A program made the position numbers and the translations under genes. From the NCBI RefSeq assembly GCF_009296025.1, contig NZ_CP045178.1:1984001-2048000 (forward strand): 64,000 nucleotides of DNA. Reading direction: 5' to 3'. Source of the stretch: Streptomyces tsukubensis. GTDB lineage: Bacteria > Actinomycetota > Actinomycetes > Streptomycetales > Streptomycetaceae. The notes under the pieces are model-generated. The model worked only from the letters and a program-made list of their open reading frames with translations. It did not search any database and was not told the DNA's origin. This document shows, one piece after another, positions 19,688 through 27,813 of the stretch. How positions within the stretch are numbered: position 1 is the stretch's first letter; every line of letters starts with the position of its first letter.

Positions 19688-20533
19688 TCAAGCCGCGGCC
19701 TCGCCGCCGCCCTTCTTCGCGCGCTCCGCGCCGGAGGGATCGGCGCCGGAGCCCGCGTCGGGGGGAGCGGGGGCGGCGCCGGAGCCGGGGGAAGCGGGGG
19801 CGGCGCCGGAGGCTCCCGCGCGCTTGGCCGCCTCCGCCCGCTTCTTGGCCGCGTCGGCGAGCTGCCGCTTGGCTGCCGTCGCGTAGATGTCGACGTACTC
19901 CTGCCCGGAGAGCCGCATGATCTCGTACATGACCTCGTCGGTGACGGCGCGCAGTACGAAGCGGTCGTGCTCCATGCCTTGGTAGCGGGCGAATTCGAGG
20001 GGCTTCCCGATCCGGATGCCGGGCCGCATCAGCTTCGGCACGACCTGTCCCGGCGGCTGGATCTTCTCGGTGTCGATCATCGCGACCGGGATGACGGGCG
20101 CGCCGCTGGCCAGCGCGACCCGCGCGAGGCCGCCCGGCTTGCCCCGGTAGAGACGGCCGTCGGGCGAGCGGGTGCCCTCGGGGTAGATCCCGAACAGTTC
20201 GCCGCGCTCCAAAACCTCGACGCCGCTCTTGATCGCCGCCTCTCCCGCGCCCCGCGACCCCGAACGGTCGACAGGGAGCTGGCCGACGCCCTTGAAGAAG
20301 GCGGCGGTCAACCTGCCCTTGATTCCCGGGGTGGTGAAGTACTCGTCCTTCGCGATGAAGGTCACCTTGCGGTCGAGCACAGCGGGGAGGAAGAACGAGT
20401 CGGAGAAGGAGAGGTGGTTGCTGGCGAGGATCGCGGGACCCTCGAAGGGGATGTTCTCCATGCCCTCCACCCATGGCCTGAAGGCCAGCTTCAGCGAGCC
20501 TCCCAGGGAGAGCTTCATCGCGTTGTAGATCAC
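19688..20533 (-). CDS. 1-acyl-sn-glycerol-3-phosphate acyltransferase family protein
   Basis: A PlsC-type acyltransferase of 281 residues. The catalytic HX4D box is NHLSFSD (about residues 39-45), followed by FIAKDEYF, GVGQLPVDRSGSRG (substrate-binding block II-like) and YPEGTRSPDG (block III). The last 60 residues form an Ala/Pro/Lys-rich tail without fold, including repeated GSGAAPAP-type units. It acylates lysophosphatidate or a related lipid at the membrane; in mycobacteria a homologue (Rv2182c) lies in the same gene neighbourhood. Which acceptor is used here cannot be told from sequence. Confidence 0.88.
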   Translation of the reverse strand: MIYNAMKLSLGGSLKLAFRPWVEGMENIPFEGPAILASNHLSFSDSFFLPAVLDRKVTFIAKDEYFTTPGIKGRLTAAFFKGVGQLPVDRSGSRGAGEAAIKSGVEVLERGELFGIYPEGTRSPDGRLYRGKPGGLARVALASGAPVIPVAMIDTEKIQPPGQVVPKLMRPGIRIGKPLEFARYQGMEHDRFVLRAVTDEVMYEIMRLSGQEYVDIYATAAKRQLADAAKKRAEAAKRAGASGAAPASPGSGAAPAPPDAGSGADPSGAERAKKGGGEAAA

Positions 20534-20736
20534 TCGACCGCCTTCCGTCTCCGTGGATCGACCATAACCCGCACCCGCTGTCGCGGGTCGGGCGTCGGCC
20601 CCCCGGCGGCCCTGGTCGGTGTCGGCCCGGTCGCGTACGGTGAAGTACGCCTCCGCGACACCACGCCGTGGCCGGGCGTCCGCCCCCGGCGTGCCGGGAG
20701 CGAGCTCTTCGTCCGAGCCTCATGAACAGGAGACCG

Positions 20737-21519
20737 ATGGTGCCGGTCCTCCCAGGAGCCGAGCCGTACCGCCATGAGGGCGGAGAGGTCGGCGTTCTTC
20801 TCTGTCACGGTTTCACCGGGACCCCGCAGTCGCTGCTCCCCTGGGCGCGGTTCCTCGCGGAGCGGGGCCTCACTGTCTCGTTGCCCCTCCTCCCCGGTCA
20901 CGGTACCCGCTGGGAGGACATGCAGATCACGGGCTGGCCCGACTGGTACGCGGAGGTGGACCGTGAGTTCCGGGCGCTGCGCGAGCGGTGCGCCCAGGTC
21001 TTCGTCATGGGGCTCTCCATGGGTGGCGCGCTGGCCCTGCGGCTGGCCGAGGTCCACGGCGACGAGGTGGCGGGGGTGGTCGTCGTCAACCCCGGGATGA
21101 AGGTGCACGGTCTGGCGGCGCGCGCCCTGCCCGTGGTCAAGCACTTCGTCCCCTCGACCAAGGGGCTGGTCAGCGACATCGCCAAGGAGGGCTCGGAGGA
21201 GTCCGGCTACCACCGGGTGCCGCTGCGGGCCGCGCACTCGCTGAGCCGTCTCTTCCGGCTGGTGGACGGGCGGCTGCCGCAGGTGACCCAGCCGTTGCTG
21301 CTGCTCCGCAGCCGCCGTGACCACGTGGTGCCCCCGGTCGACTCCGCCCGGGTGCTGAGCAGGGTGTCGTCCACGGATGTCACCGAGGTCGTACTGGAAC
21401 AGAGCTACCACGTGGCGACGTTGGACCATGACGCGAGCCGGATTTTCGAGGAGAGCCACGCGTTCATCGGCCGGCTCACCCCGAGTGTCGGCAAGGAAGG
21501 GACGGCCAGCGGTGGCTGA
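20737..21519 (+). CDS. alpha/beta hydrolase (monoacylglycerol lipase/carboxylesterase type)
   Basis: 260 residues from the ATG at 20737, which has AGGAG at correct spacing (an ATG 15 bases upstream is the alternative). The fold is clear: VLLCHGFTGTPQS (oxyanion loop), nucleophile Ser94 in FVMGLSMGG, Asp in SRRDHVVPP and His in SYHVATLDHDA. The short cap and GTRWEDMQ resemble thermophilic carboxylesterase Est30 and monoglyceride lipases. It overlaps the next gene by 8 bases, suggesting co-translation, and diverges from the acyltransferase; a role in lipid turnover is inferred from the pair. Confidence 0.88.
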   Translation: MVPVLPGAEPYRHEGGEVGVLLCHGFTGTPQSLLPWARFLAERGLTVSLPLLPGHGTRWEDMQITGWPDWYAEVDREFRALRERCAQVFVMGLSMGGALALRLAEVHGDEVAGVVVVNPGMKVHGLAARALPVVKHFVPSTKGLVSDIAKEGSEESGYHRVPLRAAHSLSRLFRLVDGRLPQVTQPLLLLRSRRDHVVPPVDSARVLSRVSSTDVTEVVLEQSYHVATLDHDASRIFEESHAFIGRLTPSVGKEGTASGG

Positions 21520-22189
21520 GCACGGCGCGGACAGCGACGAGAGCCGCGAGCCCGAGGAGAGCGGTGTGCCCTTCGACGAGGACGCCGCGTGGGCGGCGAT
21601 CGTGGCGGGCTACGGCGACGAGCCGCCGGACCCGCCCGGTGCCAAGCCCTTCAAGTCGGTGGAGGGGCTGGCCGGGCTCGACGCGGGGGTCAACGGGCCA
21701 GCCACGGCGGGCACCGGGGACGCCAAGAATTCCGCGGCCGACGCCGACAAGATCCAGGGCGACAAGGTGGTGCGTGGCGACAGGAGCCGGGACGACACGG
21801 ACGGCGACAGCCCCGCGCAGGGCGGGGGTGACGCTTCGGCCGACCGTCCGCTCGGTGGTTCCATCGCCTTCGCTCCGGGCGTCGGGCCCCGCGACCACAG
21901 CCTCACCGAGCCGTCCGACGGCGGCCAGGAGGACGACGACGAGGGGCACTTCGTGCCGCCCGAGCCGCCTCCGCTGCCGAGCCCCGACGTGACCGCCAAG
22001 TTCGCCTGGCTGGCCGTCATCGGCGGTCCGGTGCTCGCCCTCGTCGCGGTACTGCTCGGCTGGCCCATGACGTGGTGGCTGGCGACGCTGACGATCGGCG
22101 GTTTCGTGGGCGGGTTCTGCACGCTGGTCGCCCGGATGAAGGGCGACGACGAGATCGACGACGATCCGGGGCGGGGCGCGGTGGTCTGA
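21512..22189 (+). CDS. acidic protein with two C-terminal membrane helices
   Basis: 225 residues from a GTG inside the end of the hydrolase gene. The first 160 residues are disordered and very acidic (Asp/Glu/Gly/Ser), ending in a PPEPPPLPSP hinge. Two membrane helices follow (about 168-190 and 194-212, LAVIGGPVLALVAVLLGW and WWLATLTIGGFVGGFCTLVA), then a short acidic tail. I do not recognise a functional family; similar proteins occur beside this hydrolase in Streptomyces, as far as I recall. Co-translation with the hydrolase suggests a membrane partner. Its last bases with stop resemble the repeat unit that begins immediately downstream. Confidence 0.75.
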   Translation: MAEHGADSDESREPEESGVPFDEDAAWAAIVAGYGDEPPDPPGAKPFKSVEGLAGLDAGVNGPATAGTGDAKNSAADADKIQGDKVVRGDRSRDDTDGDSPAQGGGDASADRPLGGSIAFAPGVGPRDHSLTEPSDGGQEDDDEGHFVPPEPPPLPSPDVTAKFAWLAVIGGPVLALVAVLLGWPMTWWLATLTIGGFVGGFCTLVARMKGDDEIDDDPGRGAVV

Positions 22190-22895
22190 CGGGGCGGCGT
22201 CTTGGCGGGGCGGTGGTCCGACCGGCACGGGGACCTTTGACCGGCGCGGTGACCTGACCGGCGCGGGGCCCTTGGCCGACACAGTGGCCTGACCGGCGCG
22301 GGGCCCTTGGCCGACACAGTGGCCTGACCGGCGCGGGGACCTTGCCCCGCACGGGGACCAGACGGTGACCCGACCGGCGCGGGGACCTTGCCCCGGACGG
22401 TGACCAGACCGGCGCGGGCCCCTGACCGGCACGGGGACCTGACCGGCACGGGCCCTTGGCCGACACAGTGGCCTGACCGGCGCGGGGACCTTGCCCCGCA
22501 CGGGGACCAGACGGTGACCCGACCGGCGCGGGGACCTTGCCCCGGACGGTGACCAGACCGGCGCGGGCCCCTGACCGGCACGGTGACCAGACCGGCATGG
22601 GGACCAGACCGGCACGGGCCCTTGGCCGACACAGTGACCTGACCGGCGCGAGGACCTTGCCCCGCACGGGGACCAGACGGTGACCAGACCGGCGCGGGGA
22701 CCTTGCCCCGCACGGGGACCAGACCGACGCGGGCCCTTGGCCGACACAGTGACCTGACCGGCGCGAGGACCTTGCCCCGCACGGGACCAAACCGGCGCGG
22801 GCCCCTGACCGGCACGGTGACCTGACCGGCACGGTGACCAGACCGGCGCGCGGCCCTTGCCCCGCACGGGGACCGCATCGGGCGCTCGCGCCCGC
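22190..22895. repeat. 700-bp minisatellite tract
   Basis: Dense tandem reiteration of 13-20-base units around GACCGGCGCGGGGACC, GACCGGCACGGTGACC and CCTTGCCCCGCACGGGG. Higher-order duplication is present: 22304-22434 is repeated without change at 22453-22583 (131 bases, period 149), and part of the same block recurs near 22615-22720. The tract starts at the stop codon of the preceding gene, whose end GGGCGCGGTGGTCTGAC looks like a diverged unit. Long open frames across it on both strands are Arg/Gly/Ser repeats and are not credible genes. Confidence 0.9.
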
Positions 22896-22940
22896 CCCGC
22901 CGCCGCGCCGGCCCGAGGCCCCGCCGCCCCCGCGTCGCCG

Positions 22941-23699
22941 TCAGCCCTTCGGTACCCGTAGCGCCGCGAGCACCGGCAAGTGGTCGCTTGCCACGCGGAG
23001 ATCGGCCGCGCCGACCTCGGGCGGCCCCGGCACACCACAGCCGAGTACCTCGATGCCGTCCGTGGCGAAGAGCGCGTCGATGCGCCCGCGCGGATCGCGG
23101 GGCGTCATGGTGTGTTCCCCGCCCCACGGCTTGGTGGCCCAACAGTCCTGGAGCCCGTCGGCGAAACGCCGGAAGGTGCGCCCCGAAGGGGGTTCGTTGA
23201 GGTCACCGCCGACGACGGCGTGCGCGACCCCTTCGGCGCGCAGCGCCTCGACCCGGTCGAGCACCACCCCGCCCTGCGCGTACCGCTCGTCCTTCTGGAG
23301 GCTGAGATGGCAGCTCACCACTCCGAGCCGCGCCTCCCCGAAGCGGACGACGGCGGTGGCGAGACCGCGCCGGTGCAGGCCGGGGGTGAGCGGCAGGAGG
23401 ATGTCCTCGGTGCGCTCGACGGTGGCCCGCAGCGAGCACAGCAGCGCGGGCCCCGCGGCGGTTCCGCCACCGGTGAGGATCACCATGCCGGAGGCCATGG
23501 CGAGACGTGAGAGGTATTTGCGCCACCGGAAGAACCGGGGCGCCTCCTGGACGAGCAGCAGGTCGGGCGCGCAGGCGCTGATGACCCTGCCAAGGGCGGC
23601 GGTGTCGTCCCGCATGGAACGGATGTTGTAACTGAGCACCCGGACGACGGCGGAACCGTCATCCTCGGTACGGGAGTCGGGCAGCGTACGCGTCGGCAT
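22941..23699 (-). CDS. endonuclease/exonuclease/phosphatase family protein
   Basis: 252 residues from the ATG at 23699. The Mg-dependent DNase I-like fold is recognisable by VLSYNIRSMRDD (metal Asn), LLLVQEAPRFF (Glu), VVSCHLSLQKDER (His), VVGGDLNEPPSG (Asp, Asn), GRIDALFAT and the terminal VASDHLPVLA (catalytic Asp-His). There is no signal peptide or membrane helix, so an intracellular nuclease or phosphoesterase is likely; the substrate could be nucleic acid, an inositol phosphate or a phospholipid. The neighbouring genes are not obviously related. Confidence 0.87.
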   Translation of the reverse strand: MPTRTLPDSRTEDDGSAVVRVLSYNIRSMRDDTAALGRVISACAPDLLLVQEAPRFFRWRKYLSRLAMASGMVILTGGGTAAGPALLCSLRATVERTEDILLPLTPGLHRRGLATAVVRFGEARLGVVSCHLSLQKDERYAQGGVVLDRVEALRAEGVAHAVVGGDLNEPPSGRTFRRFADGLQDCWATKPWGGEHTMTPRDPRGRIDALFATDGIEVLGCGVPGPPEVGAADLRVASDHLPVLAALRVPKG

Positions 23700-23716
23700 G
23701 CGGCACAACATACGAC

Positions 23717-23756
23717 AGCGTCCGCCGCGCCCCGCAGTCGGGACGTGGCGGACGCT
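23717..23756 (-). terminator. hairpin behind the glucokinase gene
   Basis: AGCGTCCGCC (23717-23726) pairs with GGCGGACGCT (23747-23756) across a 20-base GC-rich interior, 40 bases past the minus-strand glk stop. Confidence 0.45.
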
Positions 23757-23795
23757 CGCCGTGCCGGTCGGGGCCCGGCCGCGGGCCCCGGTGGT

Positions 23796-24737
23796 TCAGC
23801 CCTGGCGGGCCAGGTCCGCCGCGCCGACCAGCCCTGCCTTGCCGCCGAGTTGGGCCGCGAGGACCTGGGCGTGCGGACGCCACGCGCCGCCGATCAGCCA
23901 GCGCCTGAACGAGCGGCGGATGGGGTCGAGTACGAGGTCGCCCTCGTCGGAGACGCCACCGCCGACGATGAAAGCGGAGGGGTCGAAGAGCGAGGCCAGG
24001 TCGGCGAGGCCGGCGCCGGCCCAGCGGGCGAGTTCCCTGAAGGAGTCGATGGCCACCGGGTCGCCCTGGCGGGCGGCCTCGCTGATGTGCTTGCCCTCGA
24101 TGGTCTCGGGGGTGCCGTCACCGAGGCCGAGGAGGATCTCCGCGTTCTCGGGGGTGGCGTTGGCCCGCTGCTTGGCGTACCGCACGAGGGCGCGCCCCGA
24201 GGCGTACTGCTCCCAGCAGCCCTGGCTGCCGCAGCCGCAGAGCAGCCCGTCGGGGACGACCCTGATGTGGCCGAACTCCGCCGCGACACCGAACCGGCCT
24301 CGGCGCAGCTTGTTGCCGATGATGACTCCGCCGCCGAGCCCCGTACCGAGGGTGATGCAGATGACGTCCTCGTGGCCCTGGCCCGCTCCGAAGCGGTATT
24401 CGCCCCAGGCGGCGGCGTTGGCGTCGTTCTCGACGACGACCGGCAGGCCGACGCGCTGCTCGACCTTGTCCTTCAACGGCTCGTGACGCCAGTCGATGTT
24501 GGGGGCGAAGAGGACGGTCGCCCGCTTGTCGTCCACGTAGCCCGCCGCGCCGATGCCGACGGCCTCGATCTCGTGACCGCTGCTCGCGCCCGCGACGGCC
24601 GACGAGATCGCGTCGACGATGGCGTCGGCGGTCGGCGGCGTCGGCACAGTGAAGGTGTTGAGGATTTTGCCGTCCTCGTCGACCACTCCAGCCGCGATCT
24701 TCGTGCCGCCGATATCGACGCCGATGGTGAGTCCCAT
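23796..24737 (-). CDS. glk: ROK-family glucokinase
   Basis: 313 residues from ATG 24737. The N-terminal phosphate loop IGVDIGGTKIAAGVVD, catalytic ENDANAAAWGEY, TLGTGLGGGVIIG and the ROK zinc signature GHIRVVPDGLLCGCGSQGCWEQYASG (His and three Cys) are all present. It phosphorylates glucose with ATP; in Streptomyces coelicolor the orthologue GlkA is central to glucose repression. The upstream gene on the same strand is a DUF5304 protein resembling SCO2127, reported to affect glucose uptake and Glk activity. A repeat tract separates the two. Confidence 0.94.
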   Translation of the reverse strand: MGLTIGVDIGGTKIAAGVVDEDGKILNTFTVPTPPTADAIVDAISSAVAGASSGHEIEAVGIGAAGYVDDKRATVLFAPNIDWRHEPLKDKVEQRVGLPVVVENDANAAAWGEYRFGAGQGHEDVICITLGTGLGGGVIIGNKLRRGRFGVAAEFGHIRVVPDGLLCGCGSQGCWEQYASGRALVRYAKQRANATPENAEILLGLGDGTPETIEGKHISEAARQGDPVAIDSFRELARWAGAGLADLASLFDPSAFIVGGGVSDEGDLVLDPIRRSFRRWLIGGAWRPHAQVLAAQLGGKAGLVGAADLARQG

Positions 24738-24809
24738 GTGTCCCTCAGTTCGGTCGAGCCCCGCTGCGGGCAACCTTAGCCGAGGGGCCGCGGGTCCAGG
24801 GTCGTGGCG

Positions 24810-25015
24810 TGGTCCGTCCGTCCAGCCCCAAGGGGTCGATCAGGCCCGGTCGATGTCGTGGACGAGCCCTGGTCGACGCGGTCGACCGGCCCTGCCGATC
24901 CCGTCGGTCAGGCCCTGCCCACGCCGTCGGTCGGTCCAGGCGGGTGCCGTCGACCGGTCCAGACCGACGTGGCCGACCGGTCCAGACCGACGCCGTCGAT
25001 CAGTCCAGGTCGATG
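24810..25015. repeat. repeat tract between the DUF5304 gene and glk
   Basis: Read on the minus strand, the end of the DUF5304 gene (ATCGACCTGGACTGATCGAC) is followed by about seven imperfect units of 18-24 bases such as GTCTGGACCGGTCG(A/G)C and CGCCTGGACCGACCG. The tract fills most of the space up to the glk promoter region (24738-24809, in which I see no clear promoter). Confidence 0.75.
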
Positions 25016-25530
25016 TGGTCGCTGCGGCCGGGCCCCTCGTCGTCGCGGCGCGGGGTCTCCGTGCCGGTGGACGTGGTGGGGCCGGTGGTCCCACCCGCGT
25101 CGTCCTCGGTGTCGCCGGTCGTCTCCCGCCTGCCCGCGCCGGTGGGCCGGACGTGGTCGTCGTCGCTGCGGGTCCACCGGCTCTCCTGGCCCTCGACGGC
25201 CGAGCGGTAGGCGGCGAGCAGTTCGGAGCCCGCTGCCGCCAGGTGGTCGAAGACCTGTGGGTTGCGTTCGATGACCGGGTCCACGACCGCCTTGGCCTGC
25301 TGGACGACCTGGCGTACGACCTGCTGGGTCGCGGCCGATCCCGCGGGGCCCTGGAAGGAGGTCAGCTTCTCGGCGACGGTCTCCGCGAGCTTGCGCAGTT
25401 CCTCGGCGGCCGACCCGGGCGGGGTGCCGTACCGCTGGCGCCTGCGGGCCTGCTCCGCCGCGAGGTCTTCGGCACAGGCCTCGGCCCAGGCGTCTTCGTC
25501 GTGGGCGGGGCGCTCGTTGGGATCGCTCAT
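25000..25530 (-). CDS. DUF5304 protein, SCO2127-like
   Basis: 176 residues, ATG start. The conserved N-terminal section (EDAWAEACAEDLAAEQARRR, GSAAEELRKLAETVAEKL) and central helices (VVRQVVQQAKAVVDPVIERNPQVFDHLAAAGSELLAAYRSAVEGQE) match the Streptomyces DUF5304 family. The last 55 residues are a Thr/Asp-rich, disordered tail. Its place immediately upstream of glk is the context of S. coelicolor SCO2127, a protein of about 20 kDa reported to stimulate glucose uptake and glucose kinase. No membrane helix or catalytic motif is visible. The link is by family and position, not proven here. Confidence 0.8.
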   Translation of the reverse strand: MSDPNERPAHDEDAWAEACAEDLAAEQARRRQRYGTPPGSAAEELRKLAETVAEKLTSFQGPAGSAATQQVVRQVVQQAKAVVDPVIERNPQVFDHLAAAGSELLAAYRSAVEGQESRWTRSDDDHVRPTGAGRRETTGDTEDDAGGTTGPTTSTGTETPRRDDEGPGRSDHIDLD

Positions 25531-25901
25531 GTCGGGCTCCTGCGGGCAGGTGGGGCCGGGGTGCGGACTCGTACTTCCGACCGTACCCGAACGGCGGTAT
25601 CGCGCGGCGGTACGTCGCTTCAGTTCGGCCCACTCCGATCCGGTCAGCTGAAGCGATCCACTCAGGTCCGCCCCCGACGGAAACGACCCGCTCCGCTCCG
25701 GCTGAAGCGATCCACTCAGATCCGGTCCCGACTGAAACGACCCACGCCGCTCCGGCTGAAGCTACCTACTCCGGTCCGCTCCGGCTGAAGCGACCCACGC
25801 CGCTCAGCTCCAGTCCGCTCCCGCCCGGACGCTCCGGCCCGGAAGGCTCGGCCCGGAAGGCTCGGCCCGGACCCTCGTTCCGGCCCGTCCCCGTGGATCC
25901 G
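25531..25901. repeat. 371-base gap with 24-bp tandem repeats
   Basis: Between about 25615 and 25810 units containing GGCTGAAGCGA(T/C)CCAC(T/G)C recur six to seven times with a spacing of about 24-48 bases. From about 25835 GCTCGGCCCGGAAG is repeated two to three times near the ArsA-like stop. The part next to the DUF5304 start (25531-25610) presumably carries its promoter, but no clear elements are seen. No gene found. Confidence 0.75.
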
Positions 25902-27143
25902 TCAGGTCGGCTGTTCCCTCGGCCACAGCGTGGGGTCGGGCACGAACCGTACGAGCAGTTCCCCCTCGCGCAGTCCCGCCCCGGCGACGGCGCAGCGGCG
26001 CAGGACGGACGGGAGGGCGACGATCCGGCGGAACGGGCCCGCCGTGACGACGAGTTCGTCGCCCCTGCGTACCAGGTCGAGGTCGTCGCGGGTGGCGCCG
26101 GGCAGCGGGATGTGCCAGACCAGCGTGCCCCCTTCGGGGTCCTCCTCCGCGCGCCGGTCGGTGAGCCGCCAGGGCCCGGCCGTGGCCGCCCCGGGCACGG
26201 CGAAGGCCGCGTGCGGCGCCGCGCCGGGGCCTCCGGCGTGGGCGGCGAGTTCCGCGAGGTCGTCGGCGCCCCTGGGGTCGTGGCCGAGGTGGCGCAGTTC
26301 GCTCAGGGGCAGTTCCCCCGCCCTCCATTCGGCGAGTGTCTTCTCCTGTTGCGCGGCGACGCGGGAGAACCAGGGGCCCTCCTCGTCGGGGCCACCGCCG
26401 GGCAGTACCCGGTTGGCGATCAGCGCGTCGGCGCGCAGCCCGTACAGCGCGAGGCCGGTGCGGGCGGTGCGTACGGCCTCGGCCCCCGCGGGTCCCGGTT
26501 CCGCGACGAGCCGCACGGTGGTCCCCGGGTCGGCGAGTACGGTCTCGACCGCGGCCAGCTCGGCGTCCCACCGGGCGGCGGTGGAGTAGAGCCAGTCGGC
26601 GGGCATGGGCACCCCGGCGAGCTTGCCGAGCAGGGGCCGCAGGGCGCGGGCGGCCTGGCGTTCGGGCGGGAGCAGTCTGCGCAGGTAGCGGCGGAGCTCC
26701 TCGGGGAGCGCCAGCGTGGCGAGCGCGGTGGGGGTGGCCGGCAGGTCCACGACGACCAGCTCGGCGCCGTGGGTGTGGGCGTCGCGCAGGGCCCGCAGCA
26801 GCGCCAGTTCACCGGCGCCGGGCAGCGGGGTCAGCTCGTCGCCGTCGAGCCGCGAGGCGCCCAGCATGTCGAGTGCGGTGCCCGCGCGGTCCTGGAGGGC
26901 GAGCAGGTCGTCGCGGAAGCGTTGGTCGGAGCCGAGGCGGGCCGCGAGCAGCCCCGGGGCGATCTCCGCGGGCGGTCCCACCGGTACGGCGCGGCCGAGC
27001 GCGTCCTGGAGGGAGCCGCCTCGGTCGGCGCCGAGCAGCAGGGTTCGGGTGGAGCGGCGTGCGGCGGCGAGGGCGATGGCGGCGGCGACCGTGGAGCGGC
27101 CCGCTCCGCCGGGTCCTGTGACGAGGACCGTACGCATGGACAC
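25902..27143 (-). CDS. ArsA-like ATPase-fold protein with altered Walker A
   Basis: 413 residues. The SIMIBI ATPase fold of the ArsA/GET3 group is seen in TVLVTGPGGAGRSTVAAAIALAAA, VVVDLPATPTALATLALP (switch region) and LIANRVLP. The C-terminal 90 residues (HIPLPGATRDDLDLVRRGDELVVTAGPFRRIVALP) form an HSP20-like domain known from actinobacterial ArsA-like proteins. The signature loop is GPGGAGRST: both the deviant-Walker lysine and the P-loop lysine of GKGGxGKT are replaced by Pro and Arg, so ATP hydrolysis is doubtful. It is followed by a START-like gene after 24 bases, the same order of families as Rv2184c-Rv2185c. Function unknown. Confidence 0.82.
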   Translation of the reverse strand: MSMRTVLVTGPGGAGRSTVAAAIALAAARRSTRTLLLGADRGGSLQDALGRAVPVGPPAEIAPGLLAARLGSDQRFRDDLLALQDRAGTALDMLGASRLDGDELTPLPGAGELALLRALRDAHTHGAELVVVDLPATPTALATLALPEELRRYLRRLLPPERQAARALRPLLGKLAGVPMPADWLYSTAARWDAELAAVETVLADPGTTVRLVAEPGPAGAEAVRTARTGLALYGLRADALIANRVLPGGGPDEEGPWFSRVAAQQEKTLAEWRAGELPLSELRHLGHDPRGADDLAELAAHAGGPGAAPHAAFAVPGAATAGPWRLTDRRAEEDPEGGTLVWHIPLPGATRDDLDLVRRGDELVVTAGPFRRIVALPSVLRRCAVAGAGLREGELLVRFVPDPTLWPREQPT

Positions 27144-27167
27144 GTTCTTTTGGATGGCCGGGCTCTC

Positions 27168-27668
27168 TTAGTGGGTGCCGCCGTCGCCGGACGGCCGCTC
27201 CTGGGCGGTGTCCGATGCGCCGGGGCCCTCATTGGGGCCCTCCTCGACGCGCTTCTTCAGCCCGGCCAGCGCGCGGTCGGTGATGACCTTCTCGGCCTTG
27301 CGCTTGATCATGCCGAGCATCGGGATCTTGACGTCGACGGTGAGCTGGTAGGTGACCTCGGTGCCCGCGCCGACCGCACGCAGCCGGTAGGAGCCGTCCA
27401 GGGAGCGCAGCATCTGCGACTTGACCAGGGTCCAGCTCACCTCTTCGGAGCTGATCCAGGTGTAGGCGAGGGTCTGGTCGTCCTTGATGGCTCCCGCGTC
27501 CATCACCAGCCGGACCTGTTCGGCGCGGCCCTGTCCGTCGGTGGCCAGGATGTCGGCCTCCTTGACCTCACCCGTCCAGTCCGGGTAGCGCGCGAAGTCG
27601 GCGATCACACCCATGACGTCGGCAGGAGCGGCCTCGATGGTGATGCTTGAGCTGGTGTGTTCCGCCAT
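27168..27668 (-). CDS. SRPBCC (START-like) protein
   Basis: 166 residues from ATG 27668, preceded by GGAGGAGCC. The helix-grip fold begins SSSITIEAAPADVMGVIADFARYPDWTGEVKEADIL and continues through alternating strands to the long C-terminal helix MIKRKAEKVITDRALAGLKKRVEE. Such polyketide-cyclase-like proteins bind hydrophobic ligands. A disordered tail of 20 residues ends the protein. The gene precedes the ArsA-like gene with a short gap and probably forms one transcript with it; a homologue pair exists in mycobacteria (Rv2185c/Rv2184c). The ligand is not predictable from sequence. Confidence 0.85.
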   Translation of the reverse strand: MAEHTSSSITIEAAPADVMGVIADFARYPDWTGEVKEADILATDGQGRAEQVRLVMDAGAIKDDQTLAYTWISSEEVSWTLVKSQMLRSLDGSYRLRAVGAGTEVTYQLTVDVKIPMLGMIKRKAEKVITDRALAGLKKRVEEGPNEGPGASDTAQERPSGDGGTH

Positions 27669-27813
27669 CGCCGTGGCTCCTCCAGTGAAAACCGGTCGGT
27701 GGGACTGGTCGGTGTGAATGGGGATCGGTGTGAACGGGGAGATGTCTTCAACCTCCCCCGGGGGTCCTGAATGGCGTGTGGCCGCCGCGTGAAGGCTACC
27801 GCGCACGGCGCCT

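Noticed and set aside
17157..19886. A 909-codon plus-strand open frame over the two-component genes
   Set aside because: Shadow of the minus-strand response regulator and kinase genes; no family resemblance in its translation.
22017..23142. Long open frames of 270-520 codons on the minus strand through the 22.2-22.9 kb tract
   Set aside because: They translate to endless Arg/Ser/Gly repeats created by the GC-rich tandem units, change frame family with the repeat phase and overlap real genes on both sides.
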